DNA of 15,806 bases from an uncultured Varibaculum sp. (GCA_947255165.1 CAMYFZ010000042.1:1-15806); one strand, 5' to 3'; shown: positions 1 through 7,033, counted from the stretch's first letter. The notes: a model not told the origin generated them from the letters alone. Numbers and translations are program-made.

Positions 1-740
1 ATATTGATCGGGCAGAAACCCCGGCTTTGTGGTGTGCTTTGACCCGCTTGCCTGACTTTGTGTGGGCAGAGGGTCTGCCGGCTAATCCGGAACGAAAAAT
101 AGTGGTTAATGGCAGTCATTTTGTTGCGGAGGACAGTGTCGGAATTTTCCCAAGCAAGACTGCCCGGCTCAAAGTTCGGAATGGCTGGGCGTTGCTACGA
201 AATTCTATCCACCATGCGCGGATATACCGAATCACGGGCCGTAAAAAACCGGTATATGCGATGCTCAGAGTGTTTATGGTTGATTTACCGAGCAAAGTCG
301 GGGTTGATTTATTCCAGGTTGATTTGCCCGAGCAAACTATTTCGGTGCGTAATGCCGAAATGAAGTTACGGGAGGCTTTCCGGGAAGGCAATGCCGAGTA
401 TCTGGGTTGGCTTGTAGTCGATGACGAGCTTGAACTGGATTTGTCTGCGGAAAGAAAAGGGGATATTGCAACTTTATTATCGGAATATCCCGGACTTTCA
501 CATTGGTCGGTAGATGGGTTCCCTGCTGAAGATAAGCTCAGACTCCGCCCTCTTTATTTAGCTGGGGAGGGTGTGCCAGAAGATGCGCTGGCGGGCACTA
601 AAAAAATTATTCAAGGCCGAGGCTGGAGACCGGCAGTCAATAAGCTATTTTCAACCTGTAAACCTAGGGTAATCCGGCGTGATGTGTTCGGAAATATTCG
701 CGAAAATTCTTCACGGCTACCCAGCAGCTGGTCTTTATAG
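1..740 (+). CDS. cas9: Cas9, type II-C, C-terminal part (5' end outside window)
   Basis: This is the end of the RNA-guided DNA endonuclease of a type II-C CRISPR system. The frame is open from position 3, so the ATG/TTG codons inside the window are internal and 245 residues are visible. The run begins IDRAETPALWCALTRLPDF, which continues a longer protein. The stretches NSIHHARIYRI and KKPVYAMLRVF are typical of the C-terminal (PAM-interacting) region of actinobacterial Cas9 such as that of Actinomyces naeslundii. RuvC and HNH catalytic residues lie upstream and cannot be judged. The stop is 8 bases before cas1, and no csn2 or cas4 follows cas2, which together with the order cas9-cas1-cas2-array indicates subtype II-C. 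The family assignment is confident; the PAM cannot be derived from this fragment. Confidence 0.93.
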   Translation, partial: IDRAETPALWCALTRLPDFVWAEGLPANPERKIVVNGSHFVAEDSVGIFPSKTARLKVRNGWALLRNSIHHARIYRITGRKKPVYAMLRVFMVDLPSKVGVDLFQVDLPEQTISVRNAEMKLREAFREGNAEYLGWLVVDDELELDLSAERKGDIATLLSEYPGLSHWSVDGFPAEDKLRLRPLYLAGEGVPEDALAGTKKIIQGRGWRPAVNKLFSTCKPRVIRRDVFGNIRENSSRLPSSWSL

Positions 741-748
741 GGGGAAGC

Positions 749-1636
749 ATGGCTGCCTGGCGGATTATTGATTTGACCCAATTTTCTGGGTCAATTTCCT
801 CTAAAGTGGGAGCTGTAGTCCTACACCCAGAAGATAAACCGCAGGTGGTGCTGCCAGTTGCTGATGTTGCGGTAGTCCTTATCGGGATGGGAGTTAAACT
901 TTCCGGAGCTGTGTTGCATCGCTTAACCGCTGCAGATGTATGTGTTTTGCTCTGCGATTGGCGGGGGATTCCGGAGGCGGGAGCTTTTTCTTGGCGGCCT
1001 CATTCCCGGGTGGCAGCGCGGCGGGTGGCACAGGCGGGCATGAGCGTTCCTAAGCAAAAAACTGCGTGGAAAGCAGTGGTGAAGCGAAAAATAGAAAACC
1101 AGGCGAAAACCTTGCTGCTATGTGGGAAAGCAAAAGACAGCAAGAAATTGTTGGAGTTGGTAAGCCTGGTACGTTCTGGTGATCCCGATAATACCGAAGG
1201 CAGAGCGGCCCGCTATTATTGGTTGGCGCTGTTTGGGAAAGAGTTCTCGCGTCAACCAGGGTTGGGCGACGGCATCAATTCTATGCTGGACTATGGTTAT
1301 ACGATTGTGCGCGGCCATGGGGTAAGAGCAGTGCTAGCTGCCGGTTTAGAACCATCACTGGGGATATTTCATCACAATCGCGCTAACCTATTTTGCTTGG
1401 TAGATGACTTGATGGAAATTTTTCGACCGCTGATTGATCTGGAGGTTTTTTGCCTCGAAAAGGCCGGTAAATCTTCTGCGGCTGATTGTAAAGCCGAGCT
1501 GGTGGCAGCGGCCAGTAGCCAGTATCGCGATGATGGCATTGGTATTCCTGCGGCCTTTGAGGATCTTGCTCAGCTATTTGGCCTTTACGTAGAGAGTCAA
1601 GTAAAAAGCTTTTCTCCTCCTAAGTGGTTTAAGTAG
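749..1636 (+). CDS. cas1: Cas1 spacer-acquisition integrase
   Basis: Cas1 is the metal-dependent integrase that, with Cas2, inserts new spacers into the CRISPR array. The protein has 295 residues, normal for type II Cas1. The catalytic signature is visible: Glu150 in EGRAARYYW, His208/His209 in LGIFHHNRANLF, and Asp220 and Glu223 in VDDLMEIFRP (the invariant acidic-F-R-P segment). All active-site residues seem intact, so the adaptation module should be functional. The ATG start has an AGGGGGA ribosome site just upstream, and the gene starts 8 bases after the cas9 stop, which implies a single operon. It ends 5 bases before cas2. Confidence 0.96.
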   Translation: MAAWRIIDLTQFSGSISSKVGAVVLHPEDKPQVVLPVADVAVVLIGMGVKLSGAVLHRLTAADVCVLLCDWRGIPEAGAFSWRPHSRVAARRVAQAGMSVPKQKTAWKAVVKRKIENQAKTLLLCGKAKDSKKLLELVSLVRSGDPDNTEGRAARYYWLALFGKEFSRQPGLGDGINSMLDYGYTIVRGHGVRAVLAAGLEPSLGIFHHNRANLFCLVDDLMEIFRPLIDLEVFCLEKAGKSSAADCKAELVAAASSQYRDDGIGIPAAFEDLAQLFGLYVESQVKSFSPPKWFK

Positions 1637-1641
1637 TTTCT

Positions 1642-1962
1642 ATGAGTAAGAAACCGATGTGGTGCCTGGTGATGTTTGATTTGCCGGTGGATACCGCCCG
1701 CCACCGACGCGAAGCAAACGCTTATCGGCGAATGCTTTTAGATTTAGGGTTCAGTATGGTGCAGTTTAGTGTCTACGCCAAGTACACTCCGGCGGGGTTG
1801 AGTGATGTAACCACCATCGGTCAAGTCCGTGCCGGTATTCCTCCCGAAGGAAACGTTCGTATGCTCTTCTTAACGGATAAGCAATGGTCTAGGACGTTCC
1901 ATTTTTCCAACGGAACCCCAACCAAAGCAGAGGAAAAACCGGAACAACTATCAATTTTTTGA
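1642..1962 (+). CDS. cas2: Cas2 adaptation protein
   Basis: Cas2 is the small ferredoxin-like dimer that bridges two Cas1 dimers during spacer integration. The 106 residues begin with the typical first beta strand ending in MFDLP, with conserved Asp13, followed by YRRMLLDLGFSMVQFSVYAKY, the expected helix and second strand. The gene starts 5 bases after the cas1 stop without a good ribosome site of its own, so translation is probably coupled to cas1. The 3' end of the gene is about 50 bases from the first CRISPR repeat. It is intact and complete, consistent with a working type II-C adaptation module. Confidence 0.95.
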   Translation: MSKKPMWCLVMFDLPVDTARHRREANAYRRMLLDLGFSMVQFSVYAKYTPAGLSDVTTIGQVRAGIPPEGNVRMLFLTDKQWSRTFHFSNGTPTKAEEKPEQLSIF

Positions 1963-1964
1963 GG

Positions 1965-1984
1965 AAAAATTGGGTGCAAAACCC
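1965..1984 (-). terminator. Weak terminator-like hairpin for - strand array transcripts
   Basis: On the - strand the sequence reads GGGT, a 5-base loop, ACCC, then AATTTTT. The 4-bp stem is short for an intrinsic terminator, but it sits where transcripts from the array running towards cas2 would have to end. It may cooperate with the larger fold-back at 1993-2049. Function is inferred. Confidence 0.35.
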
Positions 1985-1992
1985 TATACAAC

Positions 1993-2049
1993 CTGGGGTT
2001 ATTTACCCCTAATCAAGCATATCAGGGGTAAATAAGAACTGAATCCCAG
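1993..2049 (-). repeat. Inverted repeat pairing CRISPR repeat 1 with an adjacent partial anti-repeat
   Basis: TTATTTACCCCT at 1999-2010 is the exact reverse complement of AGGGGTAAATAA at 2024-2035 inside repeat 1, with 13 bases between the arms. A second, outer pairing joins CTGGG (1993-1997) to CCCAG (2045-2049, the end of repeat 1), leaving a 9-base bulge on the repeat side. In a - strand transcript this folds the last repeat onto itself in a shape like a crRNA:tracrRNA duplex. It also lies in the region expected to be the array leader. Whether it is a leader element, a processing signal or a relic of a tracrRNA gene cannot be decided from sequence. Confidence 0.6.
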
Positions 2050-2765
2050 CGACTACGGGCTAACCGTGGACGGGTACCCAAGCATATCAGGGGTAAATAA
2101 GAACTGAATCCCAGCCGTCGTCGTCATTATATTCGCGGTCACGCAAGCATATCAGGGGTAAATAAGAACTGAATCCCAGCCGTGTAGCGTGTCCCACGTG
2201 TCCGCCGGCAAGCATATCAGGGGTAAATAAGAACTGAATCCCAGCCAACAACTAAAAACTATTTAATCCCTTACAAGCATATCAGGGGTAAATAAGAACT
2301 GAATCCCAGCGTCCAGCCCTCCGGGAACGCCTCAGAAACAAGCATATCAGGGGTAAATAAGAACTGAATCCCAGCGCGGAAACGCTTTGCGGAGCGCCAG
2401 CATCAAGCATATCAGGGGTAAATAAGAACTGAATCCCAGCGATAAAATCAACTTCCCCGATTGTGAGTCAAGCATATCAGGGGTAAATAAGAACTGAATC
2501 CCAGCTTCTGGCAGTTCTGGCAGTTTTGAAACTCAAGCATATCAGGGGTAAATAAGAACTGAATCCCAGCACTGCGAGGATGCGGTTTTGTAGTGCTACA
2601 AGCATATCAGGGGTAAATAAGAACTGAATCCCAGCTCAAGAGTTGCGTTTATGTGGCGGTGCTCAAGCATATCAGGGGTAAATAAGAACTGAATCCCAGC
2701 ACCCCAACCGTGAGAGCATGGGCATATACAAGCATATCAGGGGTGAATAAGAATAGACCTGGAAA
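2014..2765 (-). CRISPR. Type II-C CRISPR array, 12 repeats and 11 spacers
   Basis: Repeats start at 2014, 2079, 2144, 2209, 2274, 2339, 2404, 2469, 2534, 2599, 2664 and 2729, a strict 65-base period. Thirty-seven positions are identical in repeats 1-11, leaving 28-base spacers (36 and 29 if one shared edge base belongs to the spacer). The + strand repeat begins CAAGCATATCAGGGG and ends GAACTGAATCCCAGC. Its reverse complement begins GCTGGGATTCAGTTCT and closely matches the start I remember for the C. diphtheriae type II-C repeat, and it ends TGATATGCTTG, containing an extended -10 element. The crRNA strand is therefore probably the - strand, with transcription towards cas2. The last repeat (2729-2765) keeps its promoter half but has lost the other half. 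No spacer matches elsewhere in the window were noticed. Confidence 0.98.
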
Positions 2766-2769
2766 ACTG

Positions 2770-2817
2770 TTGGTAACATCCGTTGACAAGATGCTATTTG
2801 GTAACTAACGTTACCAA
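2770..2817 (+). promoter_or_regulatory. Promoter and palindromic operator of the first two-gene module
   Basis: A consensus -35 TTGACA (2783-2788) is followed after 17 bases by TAACGT (2806-2811) as -10. The -10 lies in the centre of a perfect inverted repeat, TTGGTAACTAACGTTACCAA (2798-2817), so a bound repressor would block the promoter. An extra half site TTGGTAAC occurs upstream at 2770-2777. The expected transcript start is at about 2818, one base before the GTG of the first gene, so the mRNA is probably leaderless. The same design recurs at 8479-8514. Confidence 0.7.
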
Positions 2818-2818
2818 T

Positions 2819-3028
2819 GTGATTAAGGACAGTGCGCGTAAGCACGGCTTCACCGACGAGGCGATAGCCCATGCTTATAGCAATGCCATTATCGTGCACT
2901 TCCTGGACGGATATCAGATTCTTATCGGGCCAACTCCCAATGGTGAGCTCCTGGAAATAGGGGTTAATCAAGACGGGGACATCTTTCATGCTATGAAAGC
3001 CAGACTGAAATTCTTGAGGAAAGGGTGA
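2819..3028 (+). CDS. Small toxin-like protein of a two-gene module, copy 1
   Basis: This 69-residue protein belongs to a family common in actinobacteria, with the pattern SARKHG near the start, HA, DGY..LIG, LLEIG and a C-terminal IFHAMKARLKFLR. The KHG and Ala-Arg ends recall BrnT/RelE-like toxins, but that link is by eye only and no catalytic residue is proven. The GTG at 2819 is preferred over the in-frame TTG at 2783 because that TTG is the -35 box, because the GTG falls at the predicted transcript start, and because the paralogue at 8516 starts at the same point of the alignment. The stop overlaps the next gene by 4 bases (GTGA), as in many toxin-antitoxin operons. It lies directly after the CRISPR array. 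Confidence 0.65.
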   Translation: MIKDSARKHGFTDEAIAHAYSNAIIVHFLDGYQILIGPTPNGELLEIGVNQDGDIFHAMKARLKFLRKG

Positions 3029-3267
3029 ATGGAATGAAAACTGACGAAGAGTTACTTGCAGAAATTGCAGCGGACCCCGAACCAGAGATGACTATTACTG
3101 ATCCCGCCTTGATTAAGGTTTATCAGGCGCTGGTGGAAACGGTTAGGGCAGATAAGCGGCTTGATGAAGCGGTTAGAGATGCCCGTGAGCAAGGTCAAAC
3201 CTGGCAGGCAATCGGTGAAATCATCGGTATGACCCGCCAAGGTGCAATGAAAAAATTCGCTGCCTAA
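3025..3267 (+). CDS. Helix-turn-helix antitoxin-like protein, copy 1
   Basis: The 80-residue product ends in a clear helix-turn-helix, TWQAIGEIIGMTRQGAMKKF, of the sigma-region-4-like type seen in small antitoxins and regulators. The N-terminal half is acidic and probably contacts the partner protein. It overlaps the preceding gene by 4 bases, so the two are translationally coupled. It is the natural candidate to bind the palindrome at 2798-2817 and repress its own operon. An alternative ATG at 3034 lies about 9 bases after AGGAAAGG and would give 77 residues; I keep the GTG because of the overlap shared with copy 2, without strong conviction. Antitoxin function is inferred from gene pairing. 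Confidence 0.65.
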   Translation: MNGMKTDEELLAEIAADPEPEMTITDPALIKVYQALVETVRADKRLDEAVRDAREQGQTWQAIGEIIGMTRQGAMKKFAA

Positions 3268-3505
3268 GCAGATTAGCTTGCTGGTTGCGCAGGGCTGGCT
3301 GAGTACAAGCTGAGGCGAAGCAGGGATACTTTTATCCCTCAGGTAACGCCAGTGAGACCTACGTCCGTTGAGGTCTATGAATCCACCTGATAAGGTTTTA
3401 ACCATATGCCCTGGTGATTCTAATCACCGTTAGGGGCGCTCCAAATTTCAAAGTTGAGGGTTGAGATAGGTCATTGAGGGGTGACCTAAAGGAGATTTTT
3501 ACGCA
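3268..3505 (+). promoter_or_regulatory. Structured leader upstream of the large surface protein
   Basis: This 238-base gap has no gene but four hairpins. They are AGGGATA/TATCCCT (3322-3339), AGACCT/AGGTCT (3355-3376), GGTGAT/ATCACC (3413-3428) and TAGGTCA/TGACCTA (3467-3488). The last one ends exactly at the ribosome site AAAGGAG (3488-3494). TTGAGG occurs four times in it. I could not match it to a known riboswitch. It may be an RNA leader controlling translation, or operator sites. Confidence 0.4.
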
Positions 3506-6500
3506 ATGAAGCAGCATGCCACAAAACTAACTGCCACCGGATTCGCTTTAGCGTTGGCGGGGGTGCTACCAGCTACGGGGATTGCGCAAGCCGTACCCGA
3601 GCCTAGCAATCCCACTATTCCCACCGGGGGTGAGCAACAAAATCAGCAGGCCAATCCGAAAGTAAAAACGGCAACCGAGCTGGAGGCAGCCAAGCAGGCT
3701 GCCCAGGAGAGCGCCGCGAAGGCGGCAGAGGTCGATAGTAAAGCACAGGCAGCTACGAAGAAGGCTCAGGACGCGGCGAAAGAATCCGGGGAAAAGTCTG
3801 CGGCCAGTGAAAAGGCGAAGAACGACGCCCTCGGTGCCCTAGTTAAAGCGCAGGAAGAGAGTGCGCAGGCGGCAATTGACGCAGCTAACCAGCTCGAAAA
3901 AGCTAATCAGAATAAAACTGCCGCCGATGCCGCCGCAAAGACAGCAGGAGAAGCCTTGGCTCAAGCCGAGCAAGCTAAAGCGGACGCTGATAAAGCGGTT
4001 GCAGATAATCCCGCTCCTGATGCCGAGCAGCTTCAGGCAGCCAAAGATAAGGTAGCGAAAGCTGAAAAAGATAAGCAGGCAGCAGAAGCTAAGCAGGCAG
4101 AGAAGCAAAAGGCGCTTGAAACCGCGCAGGCAGGTGCACAAACGGCCGCCACGAATTTGCAGACCGCCAAGGATGCTAAGACGAAAGCCGAAAGCGCGAA
4201 GCAGACCACTGACGCCGATGTCAGCGCCAAGCAGCAAAAGGTTGCGGAACTAGAAGCCAAGGTCAAGCAGCTCACCGAAGACGCTGATCAAGCGTTAAAG
4301 GACGGGCAGGCAGCCGTAGAAGCGGCGAAAGCCCAGGTACAGACGGCTAAAAATACTGCTGCGCAGCGACAAGCAGAGCTAGATGAGGCTCGGAACGCAG
4401 TGACCGATGCGGAAAGCAAGCTGCAGGCAAAACGTGATGCGGTTGAGCAGGCGAAGAAGGATAAAGCTACTGCTGATCAGGCAGTGGAGGCGGCCGCTGC
4501 GCAGGTAACAGCTGCTCAGGCAGAACAGGCTCATGCCGAGGCGACTTTAGCTACCCGCCAAGGTGAGACCGCAGCTGCTGAAACGGCTGCTAAGGAGGCT
4601 AAAGCCGCGCAAGCGCAAGCCGAAGCAAATCTACAAAAGGCGCGCGAGGACAAGCAGAAAGCCGATGCCGCGGTCGCGGTGGCTCTAACAGAGGTAGCTA
4701 ATGCTGAAAAAGCGGTAGCGGAAGCCGACAATAAGTTCAAACAAGGTAGCTTCGGGTTCTTCGAGAGTGTAGGGGCAAGCGATGCTCTCGATATTTTGAA
4801 CGATAAAACCACGAAAGCTGATGATGGCACCCTGGTTAACGGTACTTTGAAACCCGGAGCCCCGGATGACAACACCAATTTAGACAATATGAAAGAAGCC
4901 ATCGCCTGGGTACGGGTAGTTAATCAATATCGTGCCAAAGGTGGACGCAATGGCGAAAAGCTTGACGATTATGTGATTACAGACCGGTTAATGGCGATTG
5001 CCCAGTCGCAGGCCAACTGGTCCAGATACCATATTGGGCACTCGAGCGCCTTCAGGGTAGCAGAAAACTTAGCGTGGGGTAAAAGCGATCCGGTGGCCAG
5101 GTGGTACGCCGAGAAATCCATCTATGACGATGCCGTGAAACAGCATCCCGATATGGCAACTATGTCTTCCTACAATATTATGCTGAACTACCCTGATTTG
5201 TATCCAAAAATTGGACACTATTTAAATATCGTGGGGCACTCTACGGCTACTGGTTTTGCTGGCGCTGCCGGCGAGGGAATTAAGTATCGCGCTGTGTGGG
5301 GCGAAGTTTTCGACGGGGTTAAGCAGGGAGAAAAAACCTATACCGTTGATGAATACGAAAAACGGTTCATGGAGTACTACAACTCGGTGACCCCGGAGGG
5401 TGCAAAGAAAAATCTGGAGGCAGCGCAGGCGAAGCTGGCAGAGTTGCAGGCTAAGGCCAAAGCTGCAGGAGAAAAAGTCACCAGTGACGAAAAGGCTGTA
5501 ACCGACGCCCAGGCAGAAACCAAAGCCAAGGATGCGGCCTGGAAAGCTGCCCAAAGCAAAGAAGCTGACGCCGCTGCGGCTATCGAAAGTGCCAAACAAA
5601 AGGTCAAGGAGGCTGAAAACCAGAAGAGAGCGGCCGAGGCAGTGGCACAGGCAAAAGAACAGGCAATGCAGATGGCTGCAGAAGCCGTTACTGCCGCTGA
5701 GGGCGTCCTCAAGAATGCCAAAGCCAAGGTAGTATCCGCGCAGGAAGCCTTGGAGGCAGCGCAGCAGGACATTAAAGATAAGGAAGCTGCGCAAGCAGAG
5801 AAGGAAAAACAGCTAGCGGAGCTGGCTGAAGGCACCGCGTTAGGAAGCGCGCAGCAAGAGTTGGCCGATACTAAGGCAGCTTTGGCTCAGGCAGAAACCC
5901 GAGCCCAAGAAGCTGCCACCCAGTTGGAGACGGCTACCCAGGCGCAGCAGCAGGCACAAGCAGCTAAAGAAGCAGCAGATACTGCGCTAACGGATGCCAA
6001 CGCCGCAAACCAGCAGGCACAGGAGGCAGTTAGCCAGGCTGAAAACGAACGTGCGGCCGCACAAGCGGAACTAAATCCGCTAGCTGAGCAGCAGATGGCT
6101 CACGATCAGCTGGTAGCCAAGGCAGAAAAGGCAGCTCAAGACCTAAAGCAGGCGCAAGCTGACGCCGACAAAGCAAATAAAGACCTGGAAGTGGTAACCA
6201 AAGTTGCCACCGACCTGCAAAAGGAGCAGAAAGCTAAGCAAGCGCTGGCGAATAAACTGGCGGCTATCGATGGGCAACAGGCTTTGAAAGATGGGATCAC
6301 CGCTGGGGACAGCGACCTCGATAATCTTGGATTACCTGCCCTCTTTAATGCCTATCCCAGTACCGTTACTGCTGCGCAGGATGCGCAGAAGGAAGCAGAT
6401 CGGCTAGCAGGGTTGGCCAAAGAGGCGCAGGATCGCCAGGAGGAGGCTGCCGCGGTTAACCGGCAAGCCCAAGCTAAACTGGCAGCCGCGCAGACACAAT

Positions 6501-6967
6501 ATGGTCTTTACCATCAGGTGCAAGCAGCCACTTCCATTAACAAGGCCAGTTCGTTTGCCCCTGGAGATACCTTAAAGGTGCATTTTACGGGATTCAGTCC
6601 GGGGAGTAAGAACCGGGTAATCATGCATTCGACCGTGGTCGACCTGGGAGTACATCCGGCGGTAGGCAAAGGTGAATTCTATGTATCCGTACAAGTACCA
6701 AAGGAGTTGGGCACCCACACCATTACCGCCACCAATGAATGGGGCGAGAGTGCTAGCTTCCAATTCCAAGTTGGCGAGAAACCTAGCGGCAAAAAGACCG
6801 TCAGAACTGTTGTAGTTAAAGGTGCCACTACCGGGAAACCGGCGGCCGGCGAGCAAATGCCGGTAACCGGGGTATCGGTAACTACCTTGCTGGCGTTGAA
6901 CTCGCTAGCGGTAATCACCGGAGTGGGACTGGTAGCCGCCAGTCGCCGCCGCTCGCGAGAAGTATAG
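3506..6967 (+). CDS. Sortase-anchored coiled-coil surface protein with CAP domain (PrgA/Sec10-like)
   Basis: This is a 1153-residue secreted protein. Residues 1-29 are a signal peptide ending AQA. Residues about 45-410 and 630-1020 are Ala/Gln/Lys/Glu-rich coiled coils. Between them (about 460-615) is a CAP/SCP domain with the full family tetrad His512, Glu520 (in AENLAWG), Glu536 and His571 (in GHYLNIV). Residues about 1040-1115 form an Ig-like beta domain. MPVTG at 1118-1122, a hydrophobic stretch and a tail SRRRSREV form the sorting signal. A CAP head on a long stalk is the architecture of Enterococcus PrgA and of proteins annotated SEC10/PgrA surface exclusion, which hinder entry of conjugative plasmids. 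An adhesin role is equally possible. The ATG has AAAGGAG 11 bases upstream. A strong terminator follows at 6991. Confidence 0.88.
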   Translation: MKQHATKLTATGFALALAGVLPATGIAQAVPEPSNPTIPTGGEQQNQQANPKVKTATELEAAKQAAQESAAKAAEVDSKAQAATKKAQDAAKESGEKSAASEKAKNDALGALVKAQEESAQAAIDAANQLEKANQNKTAADAAAKTAGEALAQAEQAKADADKAVADNPAPDAEQLQAAKDKVAKAEKDKQAAEAKQAEKQKALETAQAGAQTAATNLQTAKDAKTKAESAKQTTDADVSAKQQKVAELEAKVKQLTEDADQALKDGQAAVEAAKAQVQTAKNTAAQRQAELDEARNAVTDAESKLQAKRDAVEQAKKDKATADQAVEAAAAQVTAAQAEQAHAEATLATRQGETAAAETAAKEAKAAQAQAEANLQKAREDKQKADAAVAVALTEVANAEKAVAEADNKFKQGSFGFFESVGASDALDILNDKTTKADDGTLVNGTLKPGAPDDNTNLDNMKEAIAWVRVVNQYRAKGGRNGEKLDDYVITDRLMAIAQSQANWSRYHIGHSSAFRVAENLAWGKSDPVARWYAEKSIYDDAVKQHPDMATMSSYNIMLNYPDLYPKIGHYLNIVGHSTATGFAGAAGEGIKYRAVWGEVFDGVKQGEKTYTVDEYEKRFMEYYNSVTPEGAKKNLEAAQAKLAELQAKAKAAGEKVTSDEKAVTDAQAETKAKDAAWKAAQSKEADAAAAIESAKQKVKEAENQKRAAEAVAQAKEQAMQMAAEAVTAAEGVLKNAKAKVVSAQEALEAAQQDIKDKEAAQAEKEKQLAELAEGTALGSAQQELADTKAALAQAETRAQEAATQLETATQAQQQAQAAKEAADTALTDANAANQQAQEAVSQAENERAAAQAELNPLAEQQMAHDQLVAKAEKAAQDLKQAQADADKANKDLEVVTKVATDLQKEQKAKQALANKLAAIDGQQALKDGITAGDSDLDNLGLPALFNAYPSTVTAAQDAQKEADRLAGLAKEAQDRQEEAAAVNRQAQAKLAAAQTQYGLYHQVQAATSINKASSFAPGDTLKVHFTGFSPGSKNRVIMHSTVVDLGVHPAVGKGEFYVSVQVPKELGTHTITATNEWGESASFQFQVGEKPSGKKTVRTVVVKGATTGKPAAGEQMPVTGVSVTTLLALNSLAVITGVGLVAASRRRSREV

Positions 6968-6990
6968 GAGCCCCAATTTCCGAAAGCATT

Positions 6991-7033
6991 TAATAATCAT
7001 CCCCGGGCCGACGAAGCCCGGGGATGATTATTA
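6991..7033. terminator. Strong bidirectional terminator hairpin
   Basis: An 18-bp perfect stem (6991-7008 with 7016-7033) with a GC-rich core CCCCGGGC and a 7-base loop lies 23 bases after the surface-protein stop. The AT-rich outer stem supplies T-rich sequence on both strands. Confidence 0.85.

Noticed and set aside
2506..2533. Internal repeat TTCTGGCAG twice in spacer 9
   Set aside because: It is probably a property of the captured protospacer; nothing links it to array function.
2672..2989. 105-codon - strand ORF over the array end and the first toxin-like gene
   Set aside because: It crosses CRISPR repeats and the real gene on the other strand, so it is not a plausible protein.
3268..3505. 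Known riboswitch (c-di-AMP ydaO type, cobalamin, TPP, guanidine) in the leader
   Set aside because: The conserved core sequences of these classes as I remember them are not present, so only an unnamed structured leader is reported.
3839..5835. Long - strand ORFs opposite the surface-protein gene
   Set aside because: These are mirror frames of Ala/Lys/Gln-rich coiled-coil codons, with low-complexity Ser/Leu/Cys products and no ribosome sites.
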